DNA of 64,000 nucleotides from NCBI RefSeq assembly GCF_036226665.1, contig NZ_CP109007.1:1302001-1366000 (forward strand). The letters are read 5' to 3'. The position numbers and the translations under genes were made by a program. How positions within the stretch are numbered: the stretch's first letter is position 1; the number at the start of each line of letters is the position of its first letter. The notes under the pieces are model-generated. The model made no database searches and had not been told where the DNA came from. It was given only the letters and a program-made list of their open reading frames with translations. Below are positions 34,539 through 43,585 of the stretch, in pieces. This DNA is from Streptomyces sp. NBC_00691. Lineage in GTDB: Bacteria; Actinomycetota; Actinomycetes; Streptomycetales; Streptomycetaceae.

Positions 34539-35954
34539 ATGAGGAGCCAGGGACAGGCGGCCTGGGAAGTGCTCCTGCCGGCCGCCGCCGCCCCGGCGCG
34601 GCGGCGCGGCCGGGCGCTCCAGGAGGCGCTGCGCGAGGCGGTGCGCTCGGGCCGGCTCGCGGCCGGGACCCGAATGCCGTCGACCCGCGCGCTCGCGGGC
34701 GACCTGGGCGTCTCACGGGGCCTGGTCACGGAGGCGTACGAACAGCTCACCGCCGAGGGCTATCTGCGCAGCGACCGGGGCGCGGGCACATGGGTGGGCG
34801 ACGCGGCGAGGAGCCGACACGGCGGCACGCACGCCAGGTGGGCGGGTGCGAGTGCGCCCGAGGTCCGGGTGGACTTCCGGCCCGGGACACCCGATCTGTC
34901 GCTCTTCCCGCGATCGGCCTGGTCGGCGGCCCAACGGGCCGTCCTCGCGCGTCTCCCCCACCCCGCCCTCGGGTATCCGGATCCGCGTGGACTGCCCGAA
35001 CTGCGGCAGGCGCTGGCCGCGATGCTGACCCGGCGCCGGGGCGTGGTGGCCGATCCCGAGCGGCTCGTGGTGTGTTCGGGGGTGGCGCAGGCGTCGACCC
35101 TGCTCGGTTTCGTGCTGCGGGCGCGGGGGCTCGCCGCGGTCGGCATCGAGGATCCGGGCAGCCCGGAGCACGGGCGGCTGTTCGCCTCGACCGGTCTGGA
35201 CACGGTGTGGCTGCCGCTCGACGAGGAGGGGCTGCGGCCGGAGCCGCTCGCCGCCTCCGGGGTACGGGCGGTGGTCGTGACGCCCTCGCACCAGTTCCCG
35301 TCCGGGATCAGCTGGTCGGCGGAGCGCCGTGCCGCGCTCCTCGACTGGGCGCGGGCGGTGGACGGTTACGTCCTGGAGGACGACTACGACGGCGACTTCC
35401 GGTACGACCGGGCTCCCGTCGGCGCGCTCCAGGGGCTCGACCCGGAGCGGGTCGTCTATGCCGGCTCGGTCAGCAAGTCGCTCGCGCCCGGTCTGCGGCT
35501 CGGCTGGACGCTCGTCCCCGAGGCGCTGCTCGCCGAGGTCGTCGAGCGCAAGCGGACGATGGACCTGGGGAACCCCGTGCTGGACCAGGCGGTGCTCGCC
35601 GAGTTCGTGACGCGCGGCGCGTACGACCGGCAGCTGCGCCACTGCCAACGCGCCTACCGGGAGCGCCGGGACGCCCTCCTTTCAGCGCTCGCGGAGCACC
35701 TGCCGGGCACCGTCGTGAGCGGCATCGCCGCCGGACTGCACGTCATCGCGCGCGTACCCGGGCACTACGGGCCACCGGAGCGGTTCCTCGCCCGGGCCGC
35801 CGAGGCGGGGGTGGCGCTGCGGCCCCTGGAGGAGTACGGCACGGCGCGCCCCGGGGACGGGGAGGTGCGTCTCGTGATCGGCTACGCGCACCTGGCGCCG
35901 ACCGTCGTGTCGGACGGGATACGCAGGGTGGCGGAGGCGGTCGGCCGGGAATGA
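34539..35954 (+). CDS. MocR/PdxR-type GntR regulator with aminotransferase domain
   Basis: The 471-residue protein combines a GntR winged helix (about residues 25-90; GTRMPSTRALAGDLGVSRGL, EAYEQLTAEGYL) with a class I aminotransferase domain. The latter retains GYPDPRGLPELR, EDPGSPEHG, EDDYDGDFRYD and the PLP lysine in GSVSKSLAPGLRLGW. MocR proteins sense PLP or PLP adducts; PdxR members activate pdxS-pdxT, which are not in this window. A GAGAAGG site 12 bases before ATG 34539 is rather distant, so the start is slightly uncertain. A GCCGGATCCGGC palindrome lies at 34442-34453. Confidence 0.88.
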   Translation: MRSQGQAAWEVLLPAAAAPARRRGRALQEALREAVRSGRLAAGTRMPSTRALAGDLGVSRGLVTEAYEQLTAEGYLRSDRGAGTWVGDAARSRHGGTHARWAGASAPEVRVDFRPGTPDLSLFPRSAWSAAQRAVLARLPHPALGYPDPRGLPELRQALAAMLTRRRGVVADPERLVVCSGVAQASTLLGFVLRARGLAAVGIEDPGSPEHGRLFASTGLDTVWLPLDEEGLRPEPLAASGVRAVVVTPSHQFPSGISWSAERRAALLDWARAVDGYVLEDDYDGDFRYDRAPVGALQGLDPERVVYAGSVSKSLAPGLRLGWTLVPEALLAEVVERKRTMDLGNPVLDQAVLAEFVTRGAYDRQLRHCQRAYRERRDALLSALAEHLPGTVVSGIAAGLHVIARVPGHYGPPERFLARAAEAGVALRPLEEYGTARPGDGEVRLVIGYAHLAPTVVSDGIRRVAEAVGRE

Positions 35955-36008
35955 GGCGACCCGTTCCCCCGCCCCGCCCCGGAGGCCCTCGGCGGCCCTC
36001 CCGCGAGT

Positions 36009-36053
36009 GTTCACGCGGGGTTCGTGTGGGCGCCGCCCCCGGCCGTTAGGCAT
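36009..36053 (+). promoter_or_regulatory. PHO box and promoter of phoD
   Basis: Two adjacent 11-nt direct repeats, GTTCACGCGGG (36009-36019) and GTTCGTGTGGG (36020-36030), match the Streptomyces PhoP direct-repeat unit. A TAGGCAT -10-like box lies at 36047-36053, so the PHO box occupies the -35 region as in known PhoP-activated genes. Confidence 0.72.
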
Positions 36054-36098
36054 GGGGCGACGCACCGCCCCCGCCCGGACACCCTCGGAGGCCCTTCC

Positions 36099-37688
36099 AT
36101 GTCCCAGCCCGTACCCGGCAGTTCCCCCTCTCCCGCCCGGCGCAGCGTGCTGCGCGGCTCACTCGCCGCGTCGGCGGCGCTCACCCTCGGCGGGACCGGC
36201 CTCGCCGCCCCGGCGTTCGCGCTGTCGGGCCGGCCCCGGGCCGAGTGGGGGGTGCAGACGGGCGACGTCACGACGTCCTCGGGGCTGGTGTGGGTGCGCT
36301 CGGACCGGCCGGCCCGCATGCTCGTGGAGACCTCGGCGAGCGAGTCGTTCCGGCGGGCGCGCCGCCACCACGGCCCGCTGATCGGCGCGGGCACGGACTT
36401 CACCGGCACCACCGCGCTGCGCGGGCTGCCCGCCGGAGAGCAGATCCACTACCGCGTCACCCTGACCGACCCGGACGACCCGCGCCGGACGGGCGAGCGG
36501 ATCACCGGCACCTTCCGTACCGCCCCGGAGCGGCGTCGGGACGGGGTCCGCTTCCTCTGGTCGGGCGACATCGCCGGGCAGGGCTGGGGCATCAACCCGG
36601 ACATCGGCGGTTTCCGCGCGTACGAGGAGATGCGCCGGCTCGACCCGGACTTCTTCCTGTGCAGCGGCGACTCGATCTACGCCGACGGACCGCTCCAGCC
36701 GAGCGTGACGCTGCCCGACGGACGGATCTGGCGGAACGTCACGACGCCGGAGAAGTCGAAGGTCGCGGAGACCCTCGACGAGTACCGGGGCAACTTCCGC
36801 TACAACCTCCTCGACCACAACGTCCGGGCGTTCAACGCGCAGGTGCCCACGGTGACGCAGTGGGACGACCACGAGGTGCGCAACAACTGGTACCCGGGCC
36901 AGATCCTGGACGACGCGCGCTACACGGAGAAGGACGTGGACGTCCTCGCCTCGCGCGCGCTGCGCGCGTTCGGCGAGTACACGCCGGTGTCCACCCTCCA
37001 CGCGCGCGGGGGCGGTGGCGAGCGCCGGATGCACCGGGTGGTGCGGTACGGGCCGCTGCTCGACGTGTTCGTGCTCGACATGCGCTCGTTCCGGAACGCC
37101 AACTCGCCCGGGCGGCAGGCCGACGACACCACCGGCATCCTCGGCGCCGAGCAGCTCGCCTGGCTCAAGCGGGAGCTGGCCGCCTCCACCGCGGTGTGGA
37201 AGGTGCTCGCCGCGGACATGCCGATCGGGCTGGTCGTCCCGGACGGCACGAACATCGAGGCGATCGCGCAGGGCGACCCGGGGACGCCGCTGGGCCGTGA
37301 GCTGCAGATCGCGGAGCTTCTGCGGTTCGTCAAGCACCGGCGGATCACGGGCACGCTGTGGCTGACGGCGGACGTCCACTACACCTCGGCGCAGCACTAC
37401 GCGCCGGAGCGGGCCGCCTTCCAGGACTTCGCGCCGTTCTGGGAGTTCGTGTCCGGCCCACTGGCCGCGGGCGGCTTCCCGGCGAACGCGCTGGACGCGA
37501 CGTTCGGCCCGGAGCGGGTGTTCGTCCGGGCGCCCGAGCGGGCCAATCTGTCCCCGATGGAGAGCCCGCAGTACTTCGGAGAGGTCGACATCGACGGCCA
37601 CAGCGGGGAGCTGACGGTCCGTCTGCGGGCGGAGGGCGGGACGGTGCTGTTCAGCAAGGTACTGCGGCCGGGTCGCGTCGGGCAGTGA
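36099..37688 (+). CDS. phoD: alkaline phosphatase/phosphodiesterase PhoD, Tat-exported
   Basis: PhoD hydrolyses phosphate mono- and diesters outside the cell under phosphate starvation. The 529-residue precursor has a twin-arginine signal (ARRSVLRG, hydrophobic core, cleavage near APAFA-LS) and the PhoD N-terminal domain (WGVQTGDVTTSSGLVWVRSD). Metal and active-site motifs follow: WSGDIAGQGWG, CSGDSIYADGP, WDDHEVRNNW and LTADVHYTSA. It is a Tat substrate because PhoD folds with Ca/Fe in the cytosol. GGAGG lies eight bases before the ATG. The PHO box upstream indicates PhoR-PhoP control. The stop codon lies within the first copy of a 45-bp tandem duplication. Confidence 0.95.
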   Translation: MSQPVPGSSPSPARRSVLRGSLAASAALTLGGTGLAAPAFALSGRPRAEWGVQTGDVTTSSGLVWVRSDRPARMLVETSASESFRRARRHHGPLIGAGTDFTGTTALRGLPAGEQIHYRVTLTDPDDPRRTGERITGTFRTAPERRRDGVRFLWSGDIAGQGWGINPDIGGFRAYEEMRRLDPDFFLCSGDSIYADGPLQPSVTLPDGRIWRNVTTPEKSKVAETLDEYRGNFRYNLLDHNVRAFNAQVPTVTQWDDHEVRNNWYPGQILDDARYTEKDVDVLASRALRAFGEYTPVSTLHARGGGGERRMHRVVRYGPLLDVFVLDMRSFRNANSPGRQADDTTGILGAEQLAWLKRELAASTAVWKVLAADMPIGLVVPDGTNIEAIAQGDPGTPLGRELQIAELLRFVKHRRITGTLWLTADVHYTSAQHYAPERAAFQDFAPFWEFVSGPLAAGGFPANALDATFGPERVFVRAPERANLSPMESPQYFGEVDIDGHSGELTVRLRAEGGTVLFSKVLRPGRVGQ

Positions 37689-37773
37689 CGCCTGGTCGGG
37701 CAGGGTGCGGGAGCGGGTCCCGCCGGGTAGTGACGCCTGGTCGGACGTGGTGCGGGAGCGGTTCCCGCCGGTC
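37684..37773 (+). repeat. 45-bp tandem duplication at the phoD 3' end
   Basis: Two adjacent 45-bp units (37684-37728, 37729-37773) agree at 39 positions. Each begins AGTGACGCCTGGTCGG, with the phoD TGA in the first copy, and each contains a 6-bp hairpin GCGGGA/TCCCGC. They may act as a double terminator. Confidence 0.65.
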
Positions 37774-37825
37774 GTGGGTCTCGGCTCCCCCGTGATTGTC
37801 AGTGCCTGGTCCTAACGTCGTTCCC

Positions 37826-39235
37826 ATGACGCGATCCGTACAGGCACTCGCCTATGTCCGCCCTTCCGCGCTGGAGTCGACCGGCTCAGGCCGGCTGCTC
37901 GGTCTGGAGACGGCGGGGGGTCTCACGCCCCGGGGGGCAGAGGCCCATCCCCGCTTCTTCGCCGGCTTCCTGGCCTCGCCCCAGGTCGCCGCCCGCGGTC
38001 TGCTCGCGGTCGCCGACGTGGCCGCGGCCCGCTACCACCAGCGGATACGGCCGGGATCGCTCGACCCGGTGGTGACGGGGAACGGGGACCGGCTGCGGTT
38101 CGAGTCGTTCTCCGGCTGCGGCGGGGTGTACGCGCGCCTGGACGTGCTCGACGAGGGTCTGGGCGGGACGGAGACGGGGCACGGGACGACCAACGTCGAC
38201 GTCAACAACCCACTGCGCGAAGCGCTGTCGCGGATGACGGGCGACGATCCGCTGCATCTCCGGGTGGGTCCGGAGGAGATGGCGGTGACCACGCTCGCGG
38301 GGGCGGTCGTGGAGAAGAAGGTCCCGCTGCCGGACCGCTGGCTGCGGGGCTTCGCCGAGGCGCAGGTCGCCTCGGCCCGGTTCGATCTGCGGGCCGAGCT
38401 GAGCGGGGCCGAGGCCGTGCGATTCCTCCGGTCCCTGCCCCGCAACCAGGCCCGTGGGCGCGGTCCGATGTGGATCACGCAGTCCGGCGCGACCCTCCGG
38501 CCGACGACCCGGCCGGGAGCCGGCGCGGTGTGTCTGCCGGGGCCCGACCGGCTCGTCGCCCTGGAGCGGGTGCTGCGGCACGCGACGGGGCTCCGGGTGT
38601 ACGGGCCGGTACCCGACGGCACCCTGGCCACGGCGAGCGCCTGGGAGGTGGTCCTGCCCGGCATGCGGCTCACGCTGACGCTGTCGCCGGATTCCGCGCG
38701 GGGGTTCTCCGGCGAGGGCGGGGTTCTGGAGGCCCTCGCGACGGAGGAGGCCGCGCAGGACGCCGAGCTGGTCGCGGTCCTCCTCGCCTGGGAGCCGCGG
38801 ATCGACCCGGCCGATCTGGCGGCGCAGGCAGGGCTCACGATCGACCGGGTGCGGGCGGCGCTGACCCGGCTCGGCACGGCCGGGCGCGTGGGGTACGACG
38901 TGGCGGACGCGGCGTACTTCCACCGGGAGCTGCCGTACGACGCGGACCGTGCCGAGCGGCACAACCCCCGCCTGGTCAGTGCCCGTCGGCTGGTCGCGGA
39001 GGGGGCGGTGACCGTGGAAGGCGATCTGGCGACGGTGGCCTCGGGCGAACGGCGCTACCGGGTACGGGAGTCGGACGGGGTGCTGAGCTGCACCTGCCAG
39101 TGGTGGGCCGACTACCGGGGCCGGCGCGGCCCGTGCAAGCACGCGCTCGCGGTCCGGATGGTGCGGCGGGGCGCGACGCCCGAGCCCACGGATGCCGCGG
39201 GTGACGGCGCGGCGGTCGCCGGGGCCGCGCGATGA
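37826..39235 (+). CDS. SWIM zinc-finger protein
   Basis: The 469-residue protein carries a C-terminal SWIM zinc finger (about residues 415-445) with CTC, a 14-residue loop and CKH, the CxC...CxH ligand set. In the middle, LAWEPRIDPADLAAQAGLTIDRVRAALTRL (split) looks like a winged helix. SWIM fingers bind nucleic acids or proteins. The start at ATG 37826 is seven bases after TAACGT, another leaderless pattern. The gene overlaps the following 940-residue gene as ATGA. In other bacteria SWIM proteins occur in gene sets with HEAT-like proteins, MoxR ATPases and VWA proteins; only the first two components are present here. Confidence 0.85.
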   Translation: MTRSVQALAYVRPSALESTGSGRLLGLETAGGLTPRGAEAHPRFFAGFLASPQVAARGLLAVADVAAARYHQRIRPGSLDPVVTGNGDRLRFESFSGCGGVYARLDVLDEGLGGTETGHGTTNVDVNNPLREALSRMTGDDPLHLRVGPEEMAVTTLAGAVVEKKVPLPDRWLRGFAEAQVASARFDLRAELSGAEAVRFLRSLPRNQARGRGPMWITQSGATLRPTTRPGAGAVCLPGPDRLVALERVLRHATGLRVYGPVPDGTLATASAWEVVLPGMRLTLTLSPDSARGFSGEGGVLEALATEEAAQDAELVAVLLAWEPRIDPADLAAQAGLTIDRVRAALTRLGTAGRVGYDVADAAYFHRELPYDADRAERHNPRLVSARRLVAEGAVTVEGDLATVASGERRYRVRESDGVLSCTCQWWADYRGRRGPCKHALAVRMVRRGATPEPTDAAGDGAAVAGAAR

Positions 39236-42054
39236 CGGGGAGCGCCGCGGACACGGGGAGTGGGGGGACCGAGGTGGGGACCGGCCTGGTGAACAGGGTG
39301 ATGGACAGCATGATGACCAAGGTGAGGAGCGCCGTGGTGCGCGGGGCGGGGAACGACGTGGTGAGCGACGCGGGAAGCGCGGGCGGTACGGCGGGGGGCA
39401 CGGGCGGTCCGGAGGCCGGCACCCCTGTCGAGCAGCTGCTCGCGACGGTGCGCGCGGGGCGCGCCCACAAGGTGCCGGCACTCCTGGAGCCGCTGGACGC
39501 CGCCGACCGGAAGACCGCCCTCGGACAGCTGAAGTCCCTGCGCTCCGAGGTGCGCGCCTGGGACTGGAAGCGGTGGAACGAGGCGACCGCCGTGCGGCGC
39601 GCGCTGTACGTGGCGGGCGCCGGCTGCCAGACCGGCGCGGCCGCGACGGCGACCTGGCTCGGCGGACGCGACCTGCTGAGCTGGCGCTCCGAGGACGGCA
39701 CCCTGGTCCTGTCGGTGCTCGCAGGGCGGGACCCGGCGTGGGCGGGGGACGTGGCGCAGCGGCTCGCGGCGCGGCCGGCCGTGGCGGAGAGCAGTTACGG
39801 TCTGATCCGCGGACTCGTGGAGCGCTCGGGGTGCGCGGTACCGGCGACCGACGGCTATGTTCTCGCGTGGACGCGGGAGATCACCGACGCGCGCCTTCTG
39901 GAGCGGCTCCGGGAGGACTCGCACACGCGGGTGCTCGTGCCGCACGCGCTCGCCATGGCCGAGACGCCCGACCGGCTGACCTGGTCGGTCGGCCCCGAGG
40001 CGCCGACGCACTGGCCGACCGCGCTCGCCACTCTCGTCACGGAGGGTGTGCTCGACCGGGCGCAGGTCGTGGACCTGTGCGTCTCCCGGCTGCTGCGCGG
40101 CGGCCGGGCCCGGGACCTGCGGTTCCCGCTGGAGATGCTGCGGCTCGTGGAGCCGAGCGGGGCCGAGCGCCGGGAGCGTGTCCCGGACTGGATCGGGATG
40201 ACCGCCGATGCGCCGTCCCCGGTCGCGGGGTACGCGCAGGAGGTTCTCGCGGGCCTCGCCGCCGAGGGCGCGCTGTCGGCCGGGGCCCTGGCCGAGATGA
40301 CGGGCGGGGTGCTGTTCCGTACCGAGAAGAAGCTGGTGCGGGCCCAGTTGACGTTGGTCGGCAAGGTGCTGGCGCGGGAGCCTGGCGCGGTGGGTGAGTT
40401 GCTTCCGGCCGTGGCCGAGGCCTTCGGGCACGAGGACACCACGATCCAGGAGCGGGCCCTGAAGCTGGTGGGCCGTCATGCGGCGGCGGTGGACGCCTCC
40501 GTACGCCGTGACCTCGCCGAGCAGGCCGCTCTGCTGAGTCCGGTGCACCGTCCGGCGGCGGTCGCGCTGTTCGGGACCGACCTGGAGGCGGACGCCGGGG
40601 TCCCGTACGAGGAGATCCTGCCCCCGGTCCCGGAGCGGGAGACGGTGGCTCCCCCGGCGACGTCGGTCGAGGCACTGGTGGAGGAGCTGCTGACGAGGGG
40701 CCGGTACCAGGACCCGACGGAGTTCGAGCGGACGCTCGACGGTCTGGTGCGGCTCGCGCGACAGGACCGGGCGGGGCTGGAGGCGGCGGTGCGCGAGGCC
40801 TTCCCTGCGGAGCACTGGGAGAACCCGCACTACTTCACCCACTACACCCACGGGGCCGAGGTGGTTCTCGCGGGGCTGCTGGGCGTGCTGCCGGGGCGGC
40901 GCGTCGACTCCGCGCGGGCGAGGGGGAACGACCGGAAGGCCTGCCACCACGAGGCGCTGTCGGGGATCCTCGACGCGCGCCTGTGGGAGGCCGCCGGCCT
41001 GATCGGCACGGACGCGCTGCCTTTCCTGCTCGCCGCACCGACCGTGCACACCGGTGAGATCGACCCGCTGGTGCTGGTGGAGCGGTTGCGCGGCTACCGG
41101 GAGGCGGGCGTCGAGCCGGCCCCGGCCGACTTCGCCCAGGCGCTGCTCCGGGTCGGGCGCGGGGATCCGTCGGCCGGGCCGGCGGCCGAGCAGGCCGAGG
41201 CGCTCGGGACGCGGGCGGGACGCCGGCTCGCCGCATGGCTGCGGGCGGGGGAAGCCCTCGGGACGAAGGTGCGGTTCCTCCCCAGGGGCAAGGACCGGGC
41301 CTCGCAGAAGTGGTGGCTGACGGACCGGATCGTCGTGGAGATCGACGAGCGGTCCGACCTGCGCAAGGAGTTCCCGGCGGCCTTCCGGTGGCTGGGCGGC
41401 GAGCTGCGGGCCGCTCCCCGTCGCTGCTACCACTGGCTGGACACGCGGGCGCACTGGGCCGCGGCGCTGCCCGTGGACCGTGAGTTCGTGGCGGCGTGCG
41501 TCCTCGCCTCCCTCGCCTCGGGGGCCGACGCGGACCAGCGCGGGGTGACCGAACCGCTCACCGCGCTCGCCGAGGCGGGCGGCCCGGTCGGCCGGGCCGT
41601 CCATCTCGCCCTGGCGTTCGGTCTGGGCTGTCAGGACGCCGACGACCGGCTGCGCGCGGTGGACGCGCTGCTCGTCCTGGCGTCGCGGGGCGACCTGGAC
41701 GCCCGGCGGCTCGGGACGGAGCTGGCGTGGCTGGTCGTGGAGGGCTCGGTGAAGCCGAACCGGCTGGCGGACGCGCTGCGGACGACGGCGGCCACGGGCG
41801 CGTACGGCACGGTCTGGGCGGTCCTGGAGCCGATGCTGCCGGAGCTGCTCGGCGGGGAGAAGCCGGTGCGCGGTCTGGGTGAGGTGCTCGCGGTCGCGGC
41901 GGACTGTGTGGAGCGGTGCGGGGCACGGGGTGAGGTGGCCGGGCTCGACGCGACGGCCTCGGCGAGGAGTGCCTCGCAGTTCGTCGTCCAGGCGAAGCGG
42001 CTGTCGGGCGCACTCCGTCGGGGGGCCGATCAGCCTCTGACAGAAACGGTCTGA
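39232..42054 (+). CDS. DUF6493-like large alpha-helical repeat protein
   Basis: The 940-residue protein has a flexible Gly/Thr-rich N-terminus (about 1-65), then almost continuous helical repeats of HEAT type (for example VEQLLATVRAGRAHKVPALL; AQLTLVGKVLAREPGAVGELL; FVAACVLASLASGADADQ). No enzyme motif, signal or membrane helix is seen. It matches what Streptomyces genomes carry as DUF6493, typically behind a SWIM protein. ATGA coupling with the SWIM gene implies a fixed complex. The role is unknown; a scaffold in a nucleic-acid-linked stress or conflict system is a guess from related SWIM/repeat-protein loci. Confidence 0.8.
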   Translation: MTGSAADTGSGGTEVGTGLVNRVMDSMMTKVRSAVVRGAGNDVVSDAGSAGGTAGGTGGPEAGTPVEQLLATVRAGRAHKVPALLEPLDAADRKTALGQLKSLRSEVRAWDWKRWNEATAVRRALYVAGAGCQTGAAATATWLGGRDLLSWRSEDGTLVLSVLAGRDPAWAGDVAQRLAARPAVAESSYGLIRGLVERSGCAVPATDGYVLAWTREITDARLLERLREDSHTRVLVPHALAMAETPDRLTWSVGPEAPTHWPTALATLVTEGVLDRAQVVDLCVSRLLRGGRARDLRFPLEMLRLVEPSGAERRERVPDWIGMTADAPSPVAGYAQEVLAGLAAEGALSAGALAEMTGGVLFRTEKKLVRAQLTLVGKVLAREPGAVGELLPAVAEAFGHEDTTIQERALKLVGRHAAAVDASVRRDLAEQAALLSPVHRPAAVALFGTDLEADAGVPYEEILPPVPERETVAPPATSVEALVEELLTRGRYQDPTEFERTLDGLVRLARQDRAGLEAAVREAFPAEHWENPHYFTHYTHGAEVVLAGLLGVLPGRRVDSARARGNDRKACHHEALSGILDARLWEAAGLIGTDALPFLLAAPTVHTGEIDPLVLVERLRGYREAGVEPAPADFAQALLRVGRGDPSAGPAAEQAEALGTRAGRRLAAWLRAGEALGTKVRFLPRGKDRASQKWWLTDRIVVEIDERSDLRKEFPAAFRWLGGELRAAPRRCYHWLDTRAHWAAALPVDREFVAACVLASLASGADADQRGVTEPLTALAEAGGPVGRAVHLALAFGLGCQDADDRLRAVDALLVLASRGDLDARRLGTELAWLVVEGSVKPNRLADALRTTAATGAYGTVWAVLEPMLPELLGGEKPVRGLGEVLAVAADCVERCGARGEVAGLDATASARSASQFVVQAKRLSGALRRGADQPLTETV

Positions 42055-42106
42055 ATCGTTCTTTAAGCCGCTAGATGGGCGCTTAACCCGTCAGTCACAA
42101 AGCGTT

Positions 42107-42116
42107 CGTGATCACG
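42107..42116. promoter_or_regulatory. palindrome upstream of the ACT-GNAT gene
   Basis: CGTGATCACG, a perfect 10-bp palindrome 27 bases before the ATG at 42143. A CACAGT box lies six bases before the start and may be the -10. Confidence 0.35.
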
Positions 42117-42142
42117 CAACACCACTGGGTCACAGTGAGGTC

Positions 42143-43585
42143 ATGACCGATGTGACGTCTTCGAAGAGTGCTCGCCGTCCGCACCACTGGCGGCACGACC
42201 TGATCGAGCTGGCCGCCCTGTTCACCGCGGTGGTGGTGGCCGACACGATCGCCAAGAGCATCGTGAAGGGGCCCGACGGACCCTATCTCCTGGTGTTCTC
42301 GGCGATCGCGCTGGTCGCCACCGCCGGCTTCCACACCTGGTGGGCGCGGAGGCACAGTCATGCGAGCCATGCCCCGCCCCCCGCCCCCACGGTGGCCGCC
42401 CCCGCCGGTCCAGCCCCCGAGGAGCAGCAGGAGACGGGGCCCGTGGTGCCCGTCGAGACCGCGCTGTGGCGGATGCGGACCACCGTCGCCGACACGCCGG
42501 GCAGCCTCGCCGCCCTGTGCACGGTCCTCGCCCGCCTGGGCGTGGACATCCTCACCCTCCAGACGCATCCGCTCGCCGACGGCACGGTCGACGAGTTCCT
42601 GCTGCGGGCCCCCGCCGATCTCTCCGCCCACGCCCTCTCCCGCGAGACCGCGGCGGCCGGCGGCCGCGACACCTGGACCGAGCGGGCCGACGCCCACGAC
42701 CTGGTGGACACCCCCACCCGGGTCCTCGGCCTGGCCACCCGGACGGCCCTCGACGCCGCCGAGCTGCCGCTCGCGCTGCGCCAGCTCCTGGGCCGCTGCA
42801 CCCTGCACACCGTGCCCGCCGTCTCCCTCACCGGCCGCCCCACGGGCGAACACGCCCCGGTCGAGGGCGTCCTGGAGGAGACCGTGATGCGGCTGCGCGA
42901 CCCCAACGGCGGCACGCTCATCGTGGAGCGGCCCTATCTGCCCTTCACCCCGACCGAGTTCGCCCGGGCCCGCGCCCTCGTGGAGCTCGACGCCCGGCTC
43001 GGCCCCCGCCTCCCGCGCAGCCAGGACGTCCTGACCCTCCCCGAGGGCAACGAGATCACCGTCCGCCGCGCCGACCAGCGCGACCTGCCCGCCGCCCGCG
43101 CCATGCACGACCGGTGCTCGGCACGCACCCTCGGCCTGCGCTACCACGGCCCCGTCGGCGACGCCGACCGCTACCTCGACCATCTCCTGAGCCCCCGCTT
43201 CGGACGCACCCTCGCCGTACAGACGACCTCCGGCCGGCTCGTCGCCCTCGGGCATCTGCTCTGGGACGGCGACGAGACCGAGGTGGCGCTGATGGTGGAG
43301 GACGACTGGCAGCGGCGCGGCATCGGCTCCGAGCTCCTCGGCCGGCTGGTGGCGATGGCCGAGGAGGCCGGCTGCGCGAGCGTGTACGCGGTGACGCAGT
43401 CGTCCAACACCGGGATGGTGGCCGCGATGCGGGCGCTCAGCCTCCCCCTCGACTACCAGATCGAGGAGGGCACCCTGGTGATCACAGCCCGGCTGGCCTC
43501 GGCACCGCGGCCGGCCGCCCGGCCGCAGCACCGGGAGACGCAGCAGGAACAGCCGCACGAAGGGGTGCGGCGGGCGGAGCGCTGA
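42143..43585 (+). CDS. membrane-anchored ACT-domain GNAT acetyltransferase
   Basis: The 480-residue protein has three parts. Two membrane helices (about 20-36 and 48-66; IELAALFTAVVVADTI, LLVFSAIALVATAGF) come first, then an ACT amino-acid-binding domain (about 108-170; TTVADTPGSLAALCTVLARL), and a C-terminal GNAT domain (about 303-455) with the acetyl-CoA motif QRRGIGSELLGRL. Actinobacteria are known to have ACT-GNAT lysine acetyltransferases (AAPatA type) that are switched by Cys, Arg or Asn. The membrane anchor is an addition. The 3' end overlaps by 104 bases the convergent cystathionine synthase/lyase gene, hinting that the ligand is a sulfur amino acid. Confidence 0.85.
   Translation: MTDVTSSKSARRPHHWRHDLIELAALFTAVVVADTIAKSIVKGPDGPYLLVFSAIALVATAGFHTWWARRHSHASHAPPPAPTVAAPAGPAPEEQQETGPVVPVETALWRMRTTVADTPGSLAALCTVLARLGVDILTLQTHPLADGTVDEFLLRAPADLSAHALSRETAAAGGRDTWTERADAHDLVDTPTRVLGLATRTALDAAELPLALRQLLGRCTLHTVPAVSLTGRPTGEHAPVEGVLEETVMRLRDPNGGTLIVERPYLPFTPTEFARARALVELDARLGPRLPRSQDVLTLPEGNEITVRRADQRDLPAARAMHDRCSARTLGLRYHGPVGDADRYLDHLLSPRFGRTLAVQTTSGRLVALGHLLWDGDETEVALMVEDDWQRRGIGSELLGRLVAMAEEAGCASVYAVTQSSNTGMVAAMRALSLPLDYQIEEGTLVITARLASAPRPAARPQHRETQQEQPHEGVRRAER

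Noticed and set aside
39112..41604. 830-codon frame opposite the DUF6493-like gene
   Set aside because: Arg/Pro-rich antisense shadow; the + strand frame shows correct start, coupling and helical repeats.
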